A stretch of DNA of 64,000 nucleotides from Sphingomonas sp. MA1305 (GTDB lineage: Bacteria; Pseudomonadota; Alphaproteobacteria; Sphingomonadales; Sphingomonadaceae): positions 744,001-808,000 of the forward strand of contig NZ_RCVT01000001.1 of assembly GCF_016107325.1 (NCBI RefSeq). Reading direction: 5' to 3'. The notes beneath the pieces are model-generated. The model was not told where the DNA came from. It worked only from the letters and a program-made list of their open reading frames with translations, and did no database searches. Each line of letters opens with the position of its first letter. The stretch's first letter is position 1. A program made the position numbers and the translations under genes. Below, piece after piece: positions 17,130 to 25,837 of this stretch.

Positions 17130-18199
17130 CGACGCTCCTCTTTCTCCCGTCCGCCGACCTCGGCCTGCGCTGGCTCCGCTTCGCCGACGACGATAGCGTC
17201 CTTGCGGGACAGGGGGTGCCGATCGGCGACGATGCGGTCGTCGCGGTGGCACCGCCCGAATCGGTGACGCTGCATTGGGCGACGCTGCCTGTCCGCTCGC
17301 CCGCGCAGGCGGTGGCGGCGGCGCGGCTGCTCGTCGCCGAAGCGACTGCGACGCCCGTCGCCGAATTGCATGTCGCCGTCGGCGACGAGGGTGAGGGGGA
17401 TCGGCCCATCGCCGTGGTGGACCGCGGCGTGATGGCGGGCTGGCTCGCCGATCTGGCGGTGCAGGGTGTCGATCCGATCGCCATGGTCCCCGCGCCGCTG
17501 CTGCTGCCGCGACCGGAGGACGGCTATGTCCGGGCCGAAATCGCCGGCCTGCCGTTGATCCGCGGGCGCGCCACCGGTTTCGCCGATGAAGGCATGGTCA
17601 CCGACCTCGTCGTCGGCGATGCGCCGGTCGAGCTGCTCGACGACCTGTTGCTCGACGGCTGGCTGGCGCGTGTCGCCGCCGCGCCGCCGCTCGACCTGCG
17701 CCAGGGGCCGTTCGCACGCCGCCGCCGCATCGGTATCGACTGGGCGCATGTCCGCCGGCTCGCGGTGATGGCGGCGGCGGTGTTGCTCGTCACGCTGGCG
17801 ATCGATCTGGTGCGGATCGGCAAATATAGTTTCGGCGCCGATGCGCTGGAAGCGCGGGCCGAGGCGCTCGGGCGCACCGGCCTAGCGCGCGGCGAGACGG
17901 TGACGGATGTCGACCGTCAGCTGACCGAGCGGCTGAATGCGGTGCGCGGTCCGGGTCTTGGGTTCACGACCACAGTCGCCGCCGCCTATGCCGCGGTGCG
18001 CGCCACGCCGGGAACGGAACTGACCGGGCTCGACTTCCAGGCCAATGGCGATTTGCGACTGTCGGTCGCTGCGGCTCGCGAATCCCTGCCCACCGACCTC
18101 AAGCGATCGCTCGAACGGGCCGGCTTCACGGTCAACGCCGGCACCTTCCAGTCGGTCAACGGCCGGGTGACCGGCGAGATGACGGTCACGCGGCGGTGA
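17126..18199 (+). CDS. gspL: Type II secretion protein GspL
   Basis: A 357-residue bitopic protein that recruits GspE to the membrane. The cytoplasmic actin-like domain spans about 1-195, a membrane segment about 212-229, and a periplasmic ferredoxin-like domain follows. The cytoplasmic part has the GspL opening (LLFLPSADLGLRWLRF) and PLDLRQGPFARRR just before the membrane. The start overlaps the gspK stop (ATGA). A 46-base gap separates it from gspM. Confidence 0.88.
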   Translation: MTTLLFLPSADLGLRWLRFADDDSVLAGQGVPIGDDAVVAVAPPESVTLHWATLPVRSPAQAVAAARLLVAEATATPVAELHVAVGDEGEGDRPIAVVDRGVMAGWLADLAVQGVDPIAMVPAPLLLPRPEDGYVRAEIAGLPLIRGRATGFADEGMVTDLVVGDAPVELLDDLLLDGWLARVAAAPPLDLRQGPFARRRRIGIDWAHVRRLAVMAAAVLLVTLAIDLVRIGKYSFGADALEARAEALGRTGLARGETVTDVDRQLTERLNAVRGPGLGFTTTVAAAYAAVRATPGTELTGLDFQANGDLRLSVAAARESLPTDLKRSLERAGFTVNAGTFQSVNGRVTGEMTVTRR

Positions 18200-18245
18200 G
18201 CACGGCTGTCTCCTCCCGCCCAATACCACAGGGGATCGTAACGCG

Positions 18246-18716
18246 ATGACGGGTTTGCGCGCCTGGTTCGACGGCCGCTCGCTGCGTGAGAAGCGGCTGC
18301 TGCTCGTGATGGTCGGCCTCGCCGCCCTGACGATTGTCTGGGCGGGCATCGTCCGCCCGGTGCGGGACGGCCTGTCCAGCGCACGCGAGCGGCACGCCGA
18401 TGCCGTCGTCCGCTTCGCCGAAACGGAACGCGCGGTCGACGCGATCCACGGCGCCGGCCGCCGGGTGCCGCTGACCGGGACGCCGGCGGATGCGTTGCGC
18501 GCCCAGGCCGAATCGGCCGGCTTCGTCCTCGCCACCCTCGACGAACAGAGCGGCGGGCGTGTCCATGCGACGATCCAGGCGGCGCGGCCTGCGGCGCTGT
18601 CGCGCTGGCTCGCACGGCTGGAGTCGGGCGGGCTGCTGGTCGAATCCGCGACCTGGCGCGACAATGGCGACGGCAGCGTCGCCGCCGATCTCACCGTACG
18701 GGCGCGCACGTCGTGA
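18246..18716 (+). CDS. gspM: Type II secretion protein GspM
   Basis: A 156-residue small bitopic protein that pairs with GspL in the inner-membrane platform. A short cytoplasmic segment (SLREKRLLLVMVG) leads into one membrane helix (about 18-36), a coiled stretch and a periplasmic ferredoxin-like domain ending VAADLTVRART. Length and architecture fit GspM. The following GTG overlaps its stop. Confidence 0.86.
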   Translation: MTGLRAWFDGRSLREKRLLLVMVGLAALTIVWAGIVRPVRDGLSSARERHADAVVRFAETERAVDAIHGAGRRVPLTGTPADALRAQAESAGFVLATLDEQSGGRVHATIQAARPAALSRWLARLESGGLLVESATWRDNGDGSVAADLTVRARTS

Positions 18717-19426
18717 GGCGGCTGCGTCTCGCCACCGGTCCGGGCGTCCTGTTCGGTGCCTTGCTCGTCGCGGCGCTGCTCGTCTTCCTGCCGATGCGGC
18801 TGGCGCTCGGCTGGATCGGCCTCGGCGACCAGGGCTTCAGCGCGCGCACCGTGACCGGCTCCGTCTGGGACGGACGGCTCAACGAAGCGCGGTTCGGCGA
18901 CCTCTCTTTGGGCTCGCTCCACGCCGGCCTGTCGCCGCTGGCCCTGCTGATCGGTCGCGCCCGCGTCGGGCTGGAGGACGACTTCGGCACGGTGCGGGGC
19001 GCGATCACGCTCAGCCGCCATCGCCGCGGGGTCGAGGACGTCACCGCGACTCTGCCGACCGGACGCGTCTTCGCGCCCTTGCCGGTGACGACGCTGATCC
19101 TCGACGGGGTCACCGTCCATTTCACCGACGACACATGCGACCGGGCCGAGGGGCGGGTCCGGGCGCTGCTGGTCGGCGACGCCGCCGGCGTGCCGTTGCC
19201 GACCGAACTGTCCGGCAACGCGCGCTGCGACGCGGGCCAGCTGCTGCTGCCGCTCGCCAGTCAGTCGGGCGGCGAGGGCGTCGATCTGCGCATCACCGGC
19301 CAGGGCCGCTACACTGCGGCATTGCGCATCACGCCCACCGATCCCACGGCGGCGGCGCGACTGGCCGAGGCGGGCTTCGTCCAGTCGGGCAATGCGTGGC
19401 GGCTTTCGATCCAGGGGAGCTTCTGA
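18713..19426 (+). CDS. gspN: Type II secretion protein GspN
   Basis: A 237-residue GspN, an accessory T2SS protein found in some systems. One N-terminal membrane segment (about 10-30) precedes a beta-rich periplasmic domain with TGSVWDGRLNEARFGDLSLG, the family signature. It starts with GTG that overlaps the gspM stop (GTGA), so translation is probably coupled. It is the last gene of the operon. Its function is not settled in the family, and no gspO prepilin peptidase follows. Confidence 0.85.
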   Translation: MRRLRLATGPGVLFGALLVAALLVFLPMRLALGWIGLGDQGFSARTVTGSVWDGRLNEARFGDLSLGSLHAGLSPLALLIGRARVGLEDDFGTVRGAITLSRHRRGVEDVTATLPTGRVFAPLPVTTLILDGVTVHFTDDTCDRAEGRVRALLVGDAAGVPLPTELSGNARCDAGQLLLPLASQSGGEGVDLRITGQGRYTAALRITPTDPTAAARLAEAGFVQSGNAWRLSIQGSF

Positions 19427-19472
19427 TAGCTTGACGAAGTGCCGCCTCCCGCTTAGGGGCACGCGTCTTCGC

Positions 19473-19550
19473 GGCGACCGTAGTTCAATTGGTTAGAGCG
19501 CCGGCTTGTGATGCCGGAAGTTGCGGGTTCAAGTCCCGTCGGTCGCCCCA
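19473..19550 (+). tRNA. tRNA-His (GTG)
   Basis: A cloverleaf with acceptor GCGACCG/CGGTCGC plus the extra 5' G (19473) opposite discriminator C that marks tRNA-His. The anticodon stem CCGGC/GCCGG encloses TTGTGAT, giving anticodon GTG. The T-loop is GGTTCAAGTCC and CCA is encoded at 19548-19550. Confidence 0.95.
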
Positions 19551-19654
19551 CTTTCCTCAGCTTTGTAGCGGCATAGCCGAAATATCTGGTCAAGCTGACC
19601 GGGAAAGAATATTACTCGGCTTCGCAACATCCGTATAACGCAGTGGAGCAGGAC

Positions 19655-20707
19655 ATGACCTCGGTGTGGGATCTTCCGGATTTCGACGATCACGAGGGCG
19701 TCCACGCCTTCACCGACCCTGATTCGGGTTTGCGGGCGGTGGTTGCGGTCCACTCGACGCATCTCGGGCCGGCGGCGGGCGGCGCGCGCTTCTGGCATTA
19801 TGCGGCGGGCGACCAGGCGGTGACCGACGCGCTGCGCCTGTCGCGCGGCATGAGCTTCAAGAACGCGATGGCGAACCTGGCGCTGGGCGGCGGCAAGGGC
19901 GTGATCCTCGCCGACAAGCCGGGCGCGGTGATCAGCGAGGCGCAGCTGAAGGCGTTCGGCCGCGCGGTCGAATCGCTTGGCGGCCGCTACGTCACCGCCG
20001 AGGATGTCGGCATGTCGGAAGCGCGGATGAAGGTGATCGCTGGCGAGACGAAGTACGTCTCCGGCCTGCCCGTCGCCAGCGGCGCGGCCGGCGGCGATCC
20101 CGGCCCGTACACCGCGCGCGGCGTCTATCTCGGCGTCAAGGCGGCGGCGGCGCGCGGTCTCGGCGCCACCGACATGAAGGGCGTGCACGTCGCAATCCAG
20201 GGCGTCGGCTCGGTCGGCGGCGGCCTCGCCCGCCTGCTCGCCGCGGATGGCGCCAGGCTGACGCTCGCCGATGTCGACGCGGCGCGGGCGCAGGCGCTGG
20301 CGGCGGAACTCGGCGCAGAGGCGGTTGCGGCCGGCACCATCCTCGGCATCGAAGCCGACATCTTCAGCCCCAATGCTTTGGGCGCGATCCTGACCGAGGC
20401 GACGATCCCGACACTGACCGCCAAGGTCGTCGCGGGCGGCGCCAATAACCAGCTGGCGACGCGCGAGGATTACGACCGGCTGCACGAGCGCGGCATCCTC
20501 TATGCGCCCGATTACGTCATCAACGCGGGCGGCATCATCAACGTCGGCCTCGAATATCTCGGCCAAGGCGACGAGGCCGAGGTGATGGCGCGGATCGACA
20601 AGATTCCCGCGCGTCTCAACGAAGTGTGGGACGAAAGCGACCGCACCGGCCGTCCGGCGGCGGAGGTCGCCGATACGATCGCACAGCGTCTGATCGGCCG
20701 CGGCTGA
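19655..20707 (+). CDS. Glu/Leu/Phe/Val dehydrogenase (leucine dehydrogenase-like)
   Basis: A 350-residue NAD-dependent amino acid dehydrogenase that oxidatively deaminates a branched-chain or aromatic amino acid to the 2-oxo acid and ammonia. The dimerisation domain carries LALGGGKGVI with catalytic K81 and the second lysine K69 (SFKNA). The Rossmann domain has GVGSVGG (183-189), and VVAGGANNQL is the ELFV substrate motif. The length matches Leu/Phe dehydrogenases rather than glutamate dehydrogenase. The ATG at 19655 has GGAG 7 bases upstream; a GTG at 19643 is the alternative. Substrate preference cannot be fixed from sequence. Confidence 0.88.
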   Translation: MTSVWDLPDFDDHEGVHAFTDPDSGLRAVVAVHSTHLGPAAGGARFWHYAAGDQAVTDALRLSRGMSFKNAMANLALGGGKGVILADKPGAVISEAQLKAFGRAVESLGGRYVTAEDVGMSEARMKVIAGETKYVSGLPVASGAAGGDPGPYTARGVYLGVKAAAARGLGATDMKGVHVAIQGVGSVGGGLARLLAADGARLTLADVDAARAQALAAELGAEAVAAGTILGIEADIFSPNALGAILTEATIPTLTAKVVAGGANNQLATREDYDRLHERGILYAPDYVINAGGIINVGLEYLGQGDEAEVMARIDKIPARLNEVWDESDRTGRPAAEVADTIAQRLIGRG

Positions 20708-20774
20708 GCGCGCGGCGCCAAGTGGGGATCAGCGTGCGGTCCGGTCTTCACGCTGCTCGACCGCTCGAACGAGC

Positions 20775-20868
20775 CGTCACCCCGGACTGGTTCCGGGGTC
20801 CACCATGCCGCGACCCCACGTTGCGTTGCCTGGACAATGGTGGATGCCGGAACAAGTCCGGCATGACG
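20775..20868. repeat. Palindromic repeat doublet with covarying hairpins
   Basis: Two 32-base inverted arms (20775-20806 and 20837-20868) match at 27 of 32 positions. Each arm folds into its own 8-bp hairpin (ACCCCGGA/TCCGGGGT in one, ATGCCGGA/TCCGGCAT in the other). Two of the differing base pairs change on both sides, so both hairpins are kept. The 20708-20957 gap holds only this element; no gene is seen there. Confidence 0.85.
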
Positions 20869-20957
20869 GGACGTGAATTCAGGCCTGCCTCTCCCGACCA
20901 ACAGTTCTGCGTTGCTCTCGCTCATTGCTGCGCTTGGCGGGTGCGGCTTTCCCCCCT

Positions 20958-21698
20958 ATGACCGGCACCGCCGTGCCGAGCCTCCACGCCCTTGCGAACC
21001 CTGCGCGTTTTCTGCGCCTTGCGCGGCCGCTGACGCCGCTGCTGACGCTCGTCGGGATCATGTTGACCGCGATCGGCTGCTGGGCCGGGCTGACGCAGAC
21101 CCCGCCCGACTATCTGCAGGGCGAGACGGTGCGCATCCTCTACATCCACGTTCCCGCCGCCTGGCTTGGCATGGGCGGCTGGAGCGGCCTGGCGATCGCC
21201 AGCATCGCCTTCCTCGTCTGGCGGCATCCGCTGGCGCAGGTCGCCGCGCGGGCGATCGCGCTGCCGGGCGCGACCTTCGCGGCGCTGTGCCTCGTCACCG
21301 GCTCGATCTGGGGCCGGCCGACCTGGGGCACGTGGTGGCAGTGGGACGGGCGGTTGACCTCGATGCTGCTGCTGTTCTTTGTCTATTGCGGCTATATGGC
21401 GCTCGCCCGCGCCGATGCGGAGCGTGGCGGCGACGGGCGCATCCCGGCGCTCTACGGTATCGGCGGCACCGTGCTGCTGCCGGTGATTCGCTATTCGGTG
21501 GTATGGTGGAACACCTTGCATCAGGGGCCGTCGATCGGCGTCACCGGATCGACCATCGCGCCGTCGATCCTTTGGCCGCTGGGCTTTACCGTGACGGGCT
21601 TCTCCCTGCTGTTCGCCGGTATTGTGCTGATGCGGATGCGCGCCGAGCTCGCGCGCATTAAGGCGGAGGCGCGGCTGCGCCGGATGGCGCGCGCATGA
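20958..21698 (+). CDS. ccmC: Haem ABC transporter permease CcmC
   Basis: A 246-residue inner-membrane protein of cytochrome c maturation (System I) that loads haem onto CcmE. It has six membrane segments and the tryptophan-rich WGRPTWGTWWQWDGR motif at 118-132. Periplasmic His residues flank it in the family pattern (YIHVPAAWL at about 62-70; WNTLHQGPS later). The frame is open to 20925 but the ATG at 20958 gives the normal length. It is the first gene of ccmCDEFGHI; ccmA and ccmB are not in the window. Confidence 0.94.
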   Translation: MTGTAVPSLHALANPARFLRLARPLTPLLTLVGIMLTAIGCWAGLTQTPPDYLQGETVRILYIHVPAAWLGMGGWSGLAIASIAFLVWRHPLAQVAARAIALPGATFAALCLVTGSIWGRPTWGTWWQWDGRLTSMLLLFFVYCGYMALARADAERGGDGRIPALYGIGGTVLLPVIRYSVVWWNTLHQGPSIGVTGSTIAPSILWPLGFTVTGFSLLFAGIVLMRMRAELARIKAEARLRRMARA

Positions 21699-21799
21699 AC
21701 CCCTGGCCGTTCGTGATCGCCGCTTATGCCGTGACGCTCGCCGGCGCGGGCGCGCTTGTGCTCGCCAGCTGGATCGCGATGCGCCGGGCCGAGAAATGA
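21695..21799 (+). CDS. ccmD: Haem exporter protein CcmD
   Basis: A 34-residue protein, MNPWPFVIAAYAVTLAGAGA then a short basic tail RRAEK. It has one membrane helix with the CcmD Y-x-V/T pattern. CcmD helps release holo-CcmE from the CcmABC complex. It overlaps ccmC (ATGA) and ccmE (ATGA), and its place between ccmC and ccmE is the standard one. Confidence 0.9.
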   Translation: MNPWPFVIAAYAVTLAGAGALVLASWIAMRRAEK

Positions 21800-22230
21800 C
21801 GCCGAAGAGTCAGCGCCTGACCCTCGCGATCCTGGCGGTCGCGGCGATCGTCGCCGCGGCGCTGCTCGCCATGTCGGCGCTGAAGGATCAGGCGAGCTTC
21901 TTCTACTCGCCCTCTGATGCGAAGCGCGACGGCCTGCCGCTCGGCCGGGCGGTACGGCTCGGCGGCATGGTGCAGGCAGGATCGATCCAGCGCGCCCGCG
22001 ATGGCGTGACGGTGCGCTTCGTCGTCGGCGATGGGCAGGCGACGACCCCCGTCACCTTCGCCGGCATCACGCCCGATCTGTTCCGCGAACGCTCGGGCGT
22101 CGTCGCGGAGGGGCACTTCAACCCGGACGGCAGCTTCACCGCCACCAATCTGCTCGCCAAGCACGACGAGAAATACATGCCGCCGCAGGTGGCGGGCGCG
22201 ATGCACGAAACCAAGACGCTGGAAAAATGA
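21796..22230 (+). CDS. ccmE: Cytochrome c maturation haem chaperone CcmE
   Basis: A 144-residue periplasmic haem chaperone with an N-terminal membrane anchor (about 9-28) and an OB-fold. The covalent haem-binding His is H123 in LLAKHDEKYMP, with Y127 as the conserved axial ligand. Other family sequences include FRLGGMV-like RLGGMVQAGS and VTFAGITPDLFREGS-like VTFAGITPDLFRERS. It takes haem from CcmC and passes it to CcmF. Both ends overlap neighbouring genes by 4 bases. Confidence 0.95.
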   Translation: MTPKSQRLTLAILAVAAIVAAALLAMSALKDQASFFYSPSDAKRDGLPLGRAVRLGGMVQAGSIQRARDGVTVRFVVGDGQATTPVTFAGITPDLFRERSGVVAEGHFNPDGSFTATNLLAKHDEKYMPPQVAGAMHETKTLEK

Positions 22231-24143
22231 TCGCCGAGACCGGCCTTAGCGCGCTGTGGCTCGCCGCCGCGCTCGCGCTGTTGCAGCTGATGCTCGCCGC
22301 CGCCGGCGTGGCGCGGGGTCGGGAGGCGGTGATCGCCGGCGTCCGCCCGGTCGCGATCGCGCAGGGCGCGCTGGCGATCATCGCAATGGCGGCGCTGATC
22401 GGCGTCTTCCTCGCCTCCGACATGTCGGTGCGCGTCGTCGTCGAGAACAGCCATTCGTCCAAGCCGTGGCTGTACAAATTCGCCGGCGCCTGGGGCAATC
22501 ATGAAGGGTCGATGCTGCTGTGGGTGGCGATCCTCGGTCTCGCCGGCGGCGCGGTGGCGCTGGTCGAGCGGCGGCTCGATGCGCGCACGTTGGTGGCGAC
22601 GCTCGGTGCGCAGGCGGCGCTGGCGCTGGGGTTCTACGCCTTCCTGCTCTTCTCCTCCAATCCGTTCGACCGGGTCAGCCCGGCGCCGCCCGATGGCCTC
22701 GGCCTCAATCCGTTGCTGCAGGACCCCGGCCTCGCTTTCCATCCGCCGACGCTCTACCTGGGCTATGTCGGCATCTCCGTCGCCTTCTCCTTCGCGGTTG
22801 GCGCGCTGGTCACCGGGCAGGTCGGACCGGTGTTCGCGCGCGCGATGCGGCCATGGGTGCTCGCCGCCTGGATCTTCCTGACGCTCGGCATCACCGCGGG
22901 CAGCTATTGGGCCTATTACGAGCTCGGCTGGGGCGGCTGGTGGTTCTGGGACCCGGTGGAGAATGCCTCGCTGATGCCGTGGCTCGCGGCGACGGCGCTG
23001 CTCCATTCGGTCAGCGTGCTGGCGGCGCGCGATGGTCTGCGCGCCTGGACGGTGATGCTGGCGGTGGTCGCCTTTTCGATGTCGATGATCGGCACCTTCC
23101 TTGTCCGTTCCGGCATATTGACCAGCGTCCATGCCTTTGCCGTCGACCCGCGTCGCGGCACCTTCATCCTGGTGCTGCTCGCCCTCTATATCGGCGGCGC
23201 GCTGGCGCTGTTCGGCGCGCGGATCGGCAAGGTGCGTGCCGGCACCACCTTCGAACCGGTCAGCCGCGAGGGCGGGCTGGTGATCAACAATCTGCTCCTG
23301 TCGGTGATCCTCGGCATCGTGCTGATCGGCACGCTTTACCCACTGGTGGCGGCAAGCTTCGGCGTGCAGCTGTCGGTCGGCCCGCCCTTCTTCAACAAGA
23401 CCGCGGGGCCGATCGCGCTGGCGCTGGTCGTCGTCATGGCGGTTGGGCCGCTGGTCCGCTGGCGGCGCGACGAGGCCGGGCAATTGGTCGGCCGGCTGAC
23501 CTGGCCGATCGCCGCGACCTGTTTTGCCGCCGCGGCGCTGGTCGCCTTCGGTCCGGTGCCCCTGTTGCCGACGATCGGCCTGTCCCTGGCGGCCGGCCTC
23601 GCCGTCGCCAGCGTCCTGCCGCTGCTCGGCCGCGACCTGCGGCGCACGCCCCTGTTCACCTGGGGCATGGTGGTCGCCCATCTCGGCATCGCGGTCAGCC
23701 TCGCCGGCATGGCGTCGGACGCGGCCTTCACCAGCGAGACGTTGCTCGCGGTCGAGGTCGGCCAGCCGGCGCGCGTCGGGCCGTTCACCGTCCGCCTCGA
23801 CGGGATCAAGCCGGTGGTCGGCGAAGGCTGGTCGGCGCTGGAGGCGCGCCTGTCGGCGACGCGCGGTGACGAGCGGCTGGTGCTCCGTCCGCAGTCGCGC
23901 TTCTTCTCGACGCCGGCGACGACGACCAGCGAGAGCGCGATCGCGACATTGTGGGACGGCCAGCTTTACACCGTGCTCGGTCAGCCGGACGGGCAGGGGC
24001 GCTGGCAGTTGCGCCTGTGGTGGAAGCCGTTCGTGACGCTGATCTGGCTGGGCGGCGGCCTCGTCGCGCTCGGCGGCGCGCTGTCGCTGTTCGGGCGGTG
24101 GCGGCGTGAGCGTCGGGCACGGATGCGGGAGGCATGGGCATGA
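22227..24143 (+). CDS. ccmF: Cytochrome c haem lyase subunit CcmF
   Basis: A 638-residue polytopic inner-membrane protein, the core of the haem ligation complex with CcmH and CcmI. There are about 14 or 15 membrane segments. The WWD motif GWGGWWFWDPVENASLMPW is at about 234-252, with conserved His residues around it (NHEGSMLLWV; AFHPPTLYLGY). The C-terminal periplasmic domain precedes a last membrane helix and basic tail. The length is usual for CcmF. Confidence 0.95.
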   Translation: MIAETGLSALWLAAALALLQLMLAAAGVARGREAVIAGVRPVAIAQGALAIIAMAALIGVFLASDMSVRVVVENSHSSKPWLYKFAGAWGNHEGSMLLWVAILGLAGGAVALVERRLDARTLVATLGAQAALALGFYAFLLFSSNPFDRVSPAPPDGLGLNPLLQDPGLAFHPPTLYLGYVGISVAFSFAVGALVTGQVGPVFARAMRPWVLAAWIFLTLGITAGSYWAYYELGWGGWWFWDPVENASLMPWLAATALLHSVSVLAARDGLRAWTVMLAVVAFSMSMIGTFLVRSGILTSVHAFAVDPRRGTFILVLLALYIGGALALFGARIGKVRAGTTFEPVSREGGLVINNLLLSVILGIVLIGTLYPLVAASFGVQLSVGPPFFNKTAGPIALALVVVMAVGPLVRWRRDEAGQLVGRLTWPIAATCFAAAALVAFGPVPLLPTIGLSLAAGLAVASVLPLLGRDLRRTPLFTWGMVVAHLGIAVSLAGMASDAAFTSETLLAVEVGQPARVGPFTVRLDGIKPVVGEGWSALEARLSATRGDERLVLRPQSRFFSTPATTTSESAIATLWDGQLYTVLGQPDGQGRWQLRLWWKPFVTLIWLGGGLVALGGALSLFGRWRRERRARMREAWA

Positions 24144-24667
24144 GGCGCGCGTTGCTGTGGGGGCCACTGCTCGCTTTCGCCCTGTTCTTCGCGGTCGTCG
24201 CAAGCGGCCTGATCCGCCCTGCCGACCGCACCGTCCGGTCGCAACTGGTCGGCAAGCCGCTTCCCACATTCACGCTGCCGCCGCTCGCGCCCGGCAAGCC
24301 CGGCCTGTCGAGCGCTGACTTCCGCAAGGGCCAGCCGCGGCTGCTCAACATCTTCGCCAGCTGGTGCATCCCCTGCGCCGCCGAGGCGCCGCAGCTGATG
24401 CGGCTGAAGGCGATGGGCATCGCGGTCGACGCCGTCGCGATCCGCGACACGGCGCCCGCGCTGACCGCCTTCCTGCGCCGCAACGGCGATCCCTATCAGC
24501 GGATCGGCGACGACAAGCAGAGCGCGGTGCAGCTGGCGCTCGGCTCGTCGGGCGTGCCGGAGACATTCGTGATCGACGGACAGGGCAAGATCGTCCTGCA
24601 GCATGTCGGCGATATCCGCGCCGAAGATGTCGACGGCATCGCCGCAGCGGTGCGGAGCGCGCGATGA
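24140..24667 (+). CDS. ccmG: Thiol:disulfide interchange protein CcmG/DsbE
   Basis: A 175-residue membrane-anchored periplasmic thioredoxin that keeps apocytochrome c haem-site cysteines reduced. The N-terminal anchor spans about 5-24, and the active site WCIPC has C76 and C79. The cis-Pro motif is GVPETFVID, as in CcmG. The ATG at 24140 overlaps the ccmF stop and has GGGAGG 7 bases upstream. The ATG at 24134 is too close to that site. Confidence 0.93.
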   Translation: MRRALLWGPLLAFALFFAVVASGLIRPADRTVRSQLVGKPLPTFTLPPLAPGKPGLSSADFRKGQPRLLNIFASWCIPCAAEAPQLMRLKAMGIAVDAVAIRDTAPALTAFLRRNGDPYQRIGDDKQSAVQLALGSSGVPETFVIDGQGKIVLQHVGDIRAEDVDGIAAAVRSAR

Positions 24668-25071
24668 TCCGCCGTGTCCTGCCGATCCTGCTGCTGGTCG
24701 CGGCACCGGCACTCGCCGATCCGACGACCCCGCCGGCGCGGCTCGCCAATACGCAGCTCGCCGATCCCGCCAAGGAGGCAAAGGCGCGCGCGCTGATGGA
24801 GACGCTCCGTTGCCTCGTCTGCCAGGGGCAATCGATCGCCGACAGCGACGCCAGCATCGCCGGCGACATGCGCGCGCTGGTCCGGCAGCGGATCGCTGCG
24901 GGGGAAAGCGCCGGGTCGATCCGGCGCTGGCTGATCGCCCGCTATGGCGACTATGTCAGCTATGATCCGCCGCTCGGGGCAGCGACCTGGCCACTCTGGC
25001 TGGCACCTTTGATCTTGCTGGCGGTCGGCGTGGTGGTGGCGCGGGCGAGCTTCCGGCGGCGGGCGCGATGA
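24664..25071 (+). CDS. ccmH: Cytochrome c maturation protein CcmH (CcmL type)
   Basis: A 135-residue protein with a cleavable signal (to ALA, about 18) and the LRCLVCQ motif (C50, C53) that reduces apocytochrome c or CcmG. A C-terminal membrane helix anchors it (WPLWLAPLILLAVGVVVA). It is the short form without the TPR domain; that domain is encoded separately by the next gene. Both ends overlap neighbours by 4 bases. Confidence 0.94.
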   Translation: MIRRVLPILLLVAAPALADPTTPPARLANTQLADPAKEAKARALMETLRCLVCQGQSIADSDASIAGDMRALVRQRIAAGESAGSIRRWLIARYGDYVSYDPPLGAATWPLWLAPLILLAVGVVVARASFRRRAR

Positions 25072-25721
25072 TCGGCTGGCTGTGCTTCGCGGCGCTGGCG
25101 CTCGCCGTGTCGGGCGCGATGATCCTGATCGGGCTGCCGCGATTGCTGTGGTCGAGCGTCGGCGCGGCGATCATGCTCGCCGGCGTCGGCTATGCGATGC
25201 AGGGGCGGCCGTCGCTGCCGGCGCATCCCGCCACGCCGCGCGCCTTGATCCAGCCCGACGACCTGACGATGTTCGACCTGCGCGACCGTATGCTCGGCCG
25301 CTATTCCGCCGATGCCGCCTATCTCACTGCGGCGGACGCGATGACCCGCGCCGGCGAACCGCAGGCGGCGGTGCGCGTCATCCTCGGCGGAATCGAGCAT
25401 GTGCCCGAAAGCCTGATGCTGTGGACCGCGCTCGGCAGCGCGATGGCGGCGCATGACGGCGGCCAACTATCGCCACCGGCGCTCTTCGCCTTCCAACAGG
25501 CGATGCGCCTGTCCCCGCAGCATCCGGCGCCGCCGTTTTTCCTCGGCCTAGCCTATCTGCGCGAGGAGAATTTCGAAGAGGCCCGCCGCTATTGGGCGCG
25601 CGCGCTGGCGCTGACACCGGCGCACGCGTCCTACCGGCGCGACGTCGAGGTGCGCCTTGCGCTGCTCGACCGGCTGATCGCAATGCGGGAGGGGGATGGG
25701 GTGACCTCCCCGCAACGCTGA
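25068..25721 (+). CDS. ccmI: CcmI-like TPR protein of cytochrome c maturation
   Basis: A 217-residue protein with two N-terminal membrane helices and a periplasmic TPR domain (about 85-205; for example LMLWTALGSAMAAHDGGQLS and PPFFLGLAYLREENFEEARR). CcmI/CycH presents apocytochrome c to CcmF/CcmH. It is shorter than enterobacterial CcmI because the CcmH part is a separate gene, as in many alphaproteobacteria. It is the last gene of the cluster. The 116-base convergent gap after it holds a TCCTGC-GGAC-GCAGGA hairpin at 25746-25761. Confidence 0.85.
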   Translation: MIGWLCFAALALAVSGAMILIGLPRLLWSSVGAAIMLAGVGYAMQGRPSLPAHPATPRALIQPDDLTMFDLRDRMLGRYSADAAYLTAADAMTRAGEPQAAVRVILGGIEHVPESLMLWTALGSAMAAHDGGQLSPPALFAFQQAMRLSPQHPAPPFFLGLAYLREENFEEARRYWARALALTPAHASYRRDVEVRLALLDRLIAMREGDGVTSPQR

Positions 25722-25837
25722 ACGCTGCACCCCTTTCTTGAGTGCTCCTGCGGACGCAGGAACCCAGAGTTGCAGGGGTCATCATCCGCGGCTCTGAGTT
25801 GCTGCGTTCGTAAGAACATAGGGGTGGAGCCGTAGCC

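Noticed and set aside
10953..20868. The intergenic repeats as CRISPR or insertion-sequence remnants
   Set aside because: They are single inverted doublets of three different sequences, with no spaced direct repeats and no transposase fragments.
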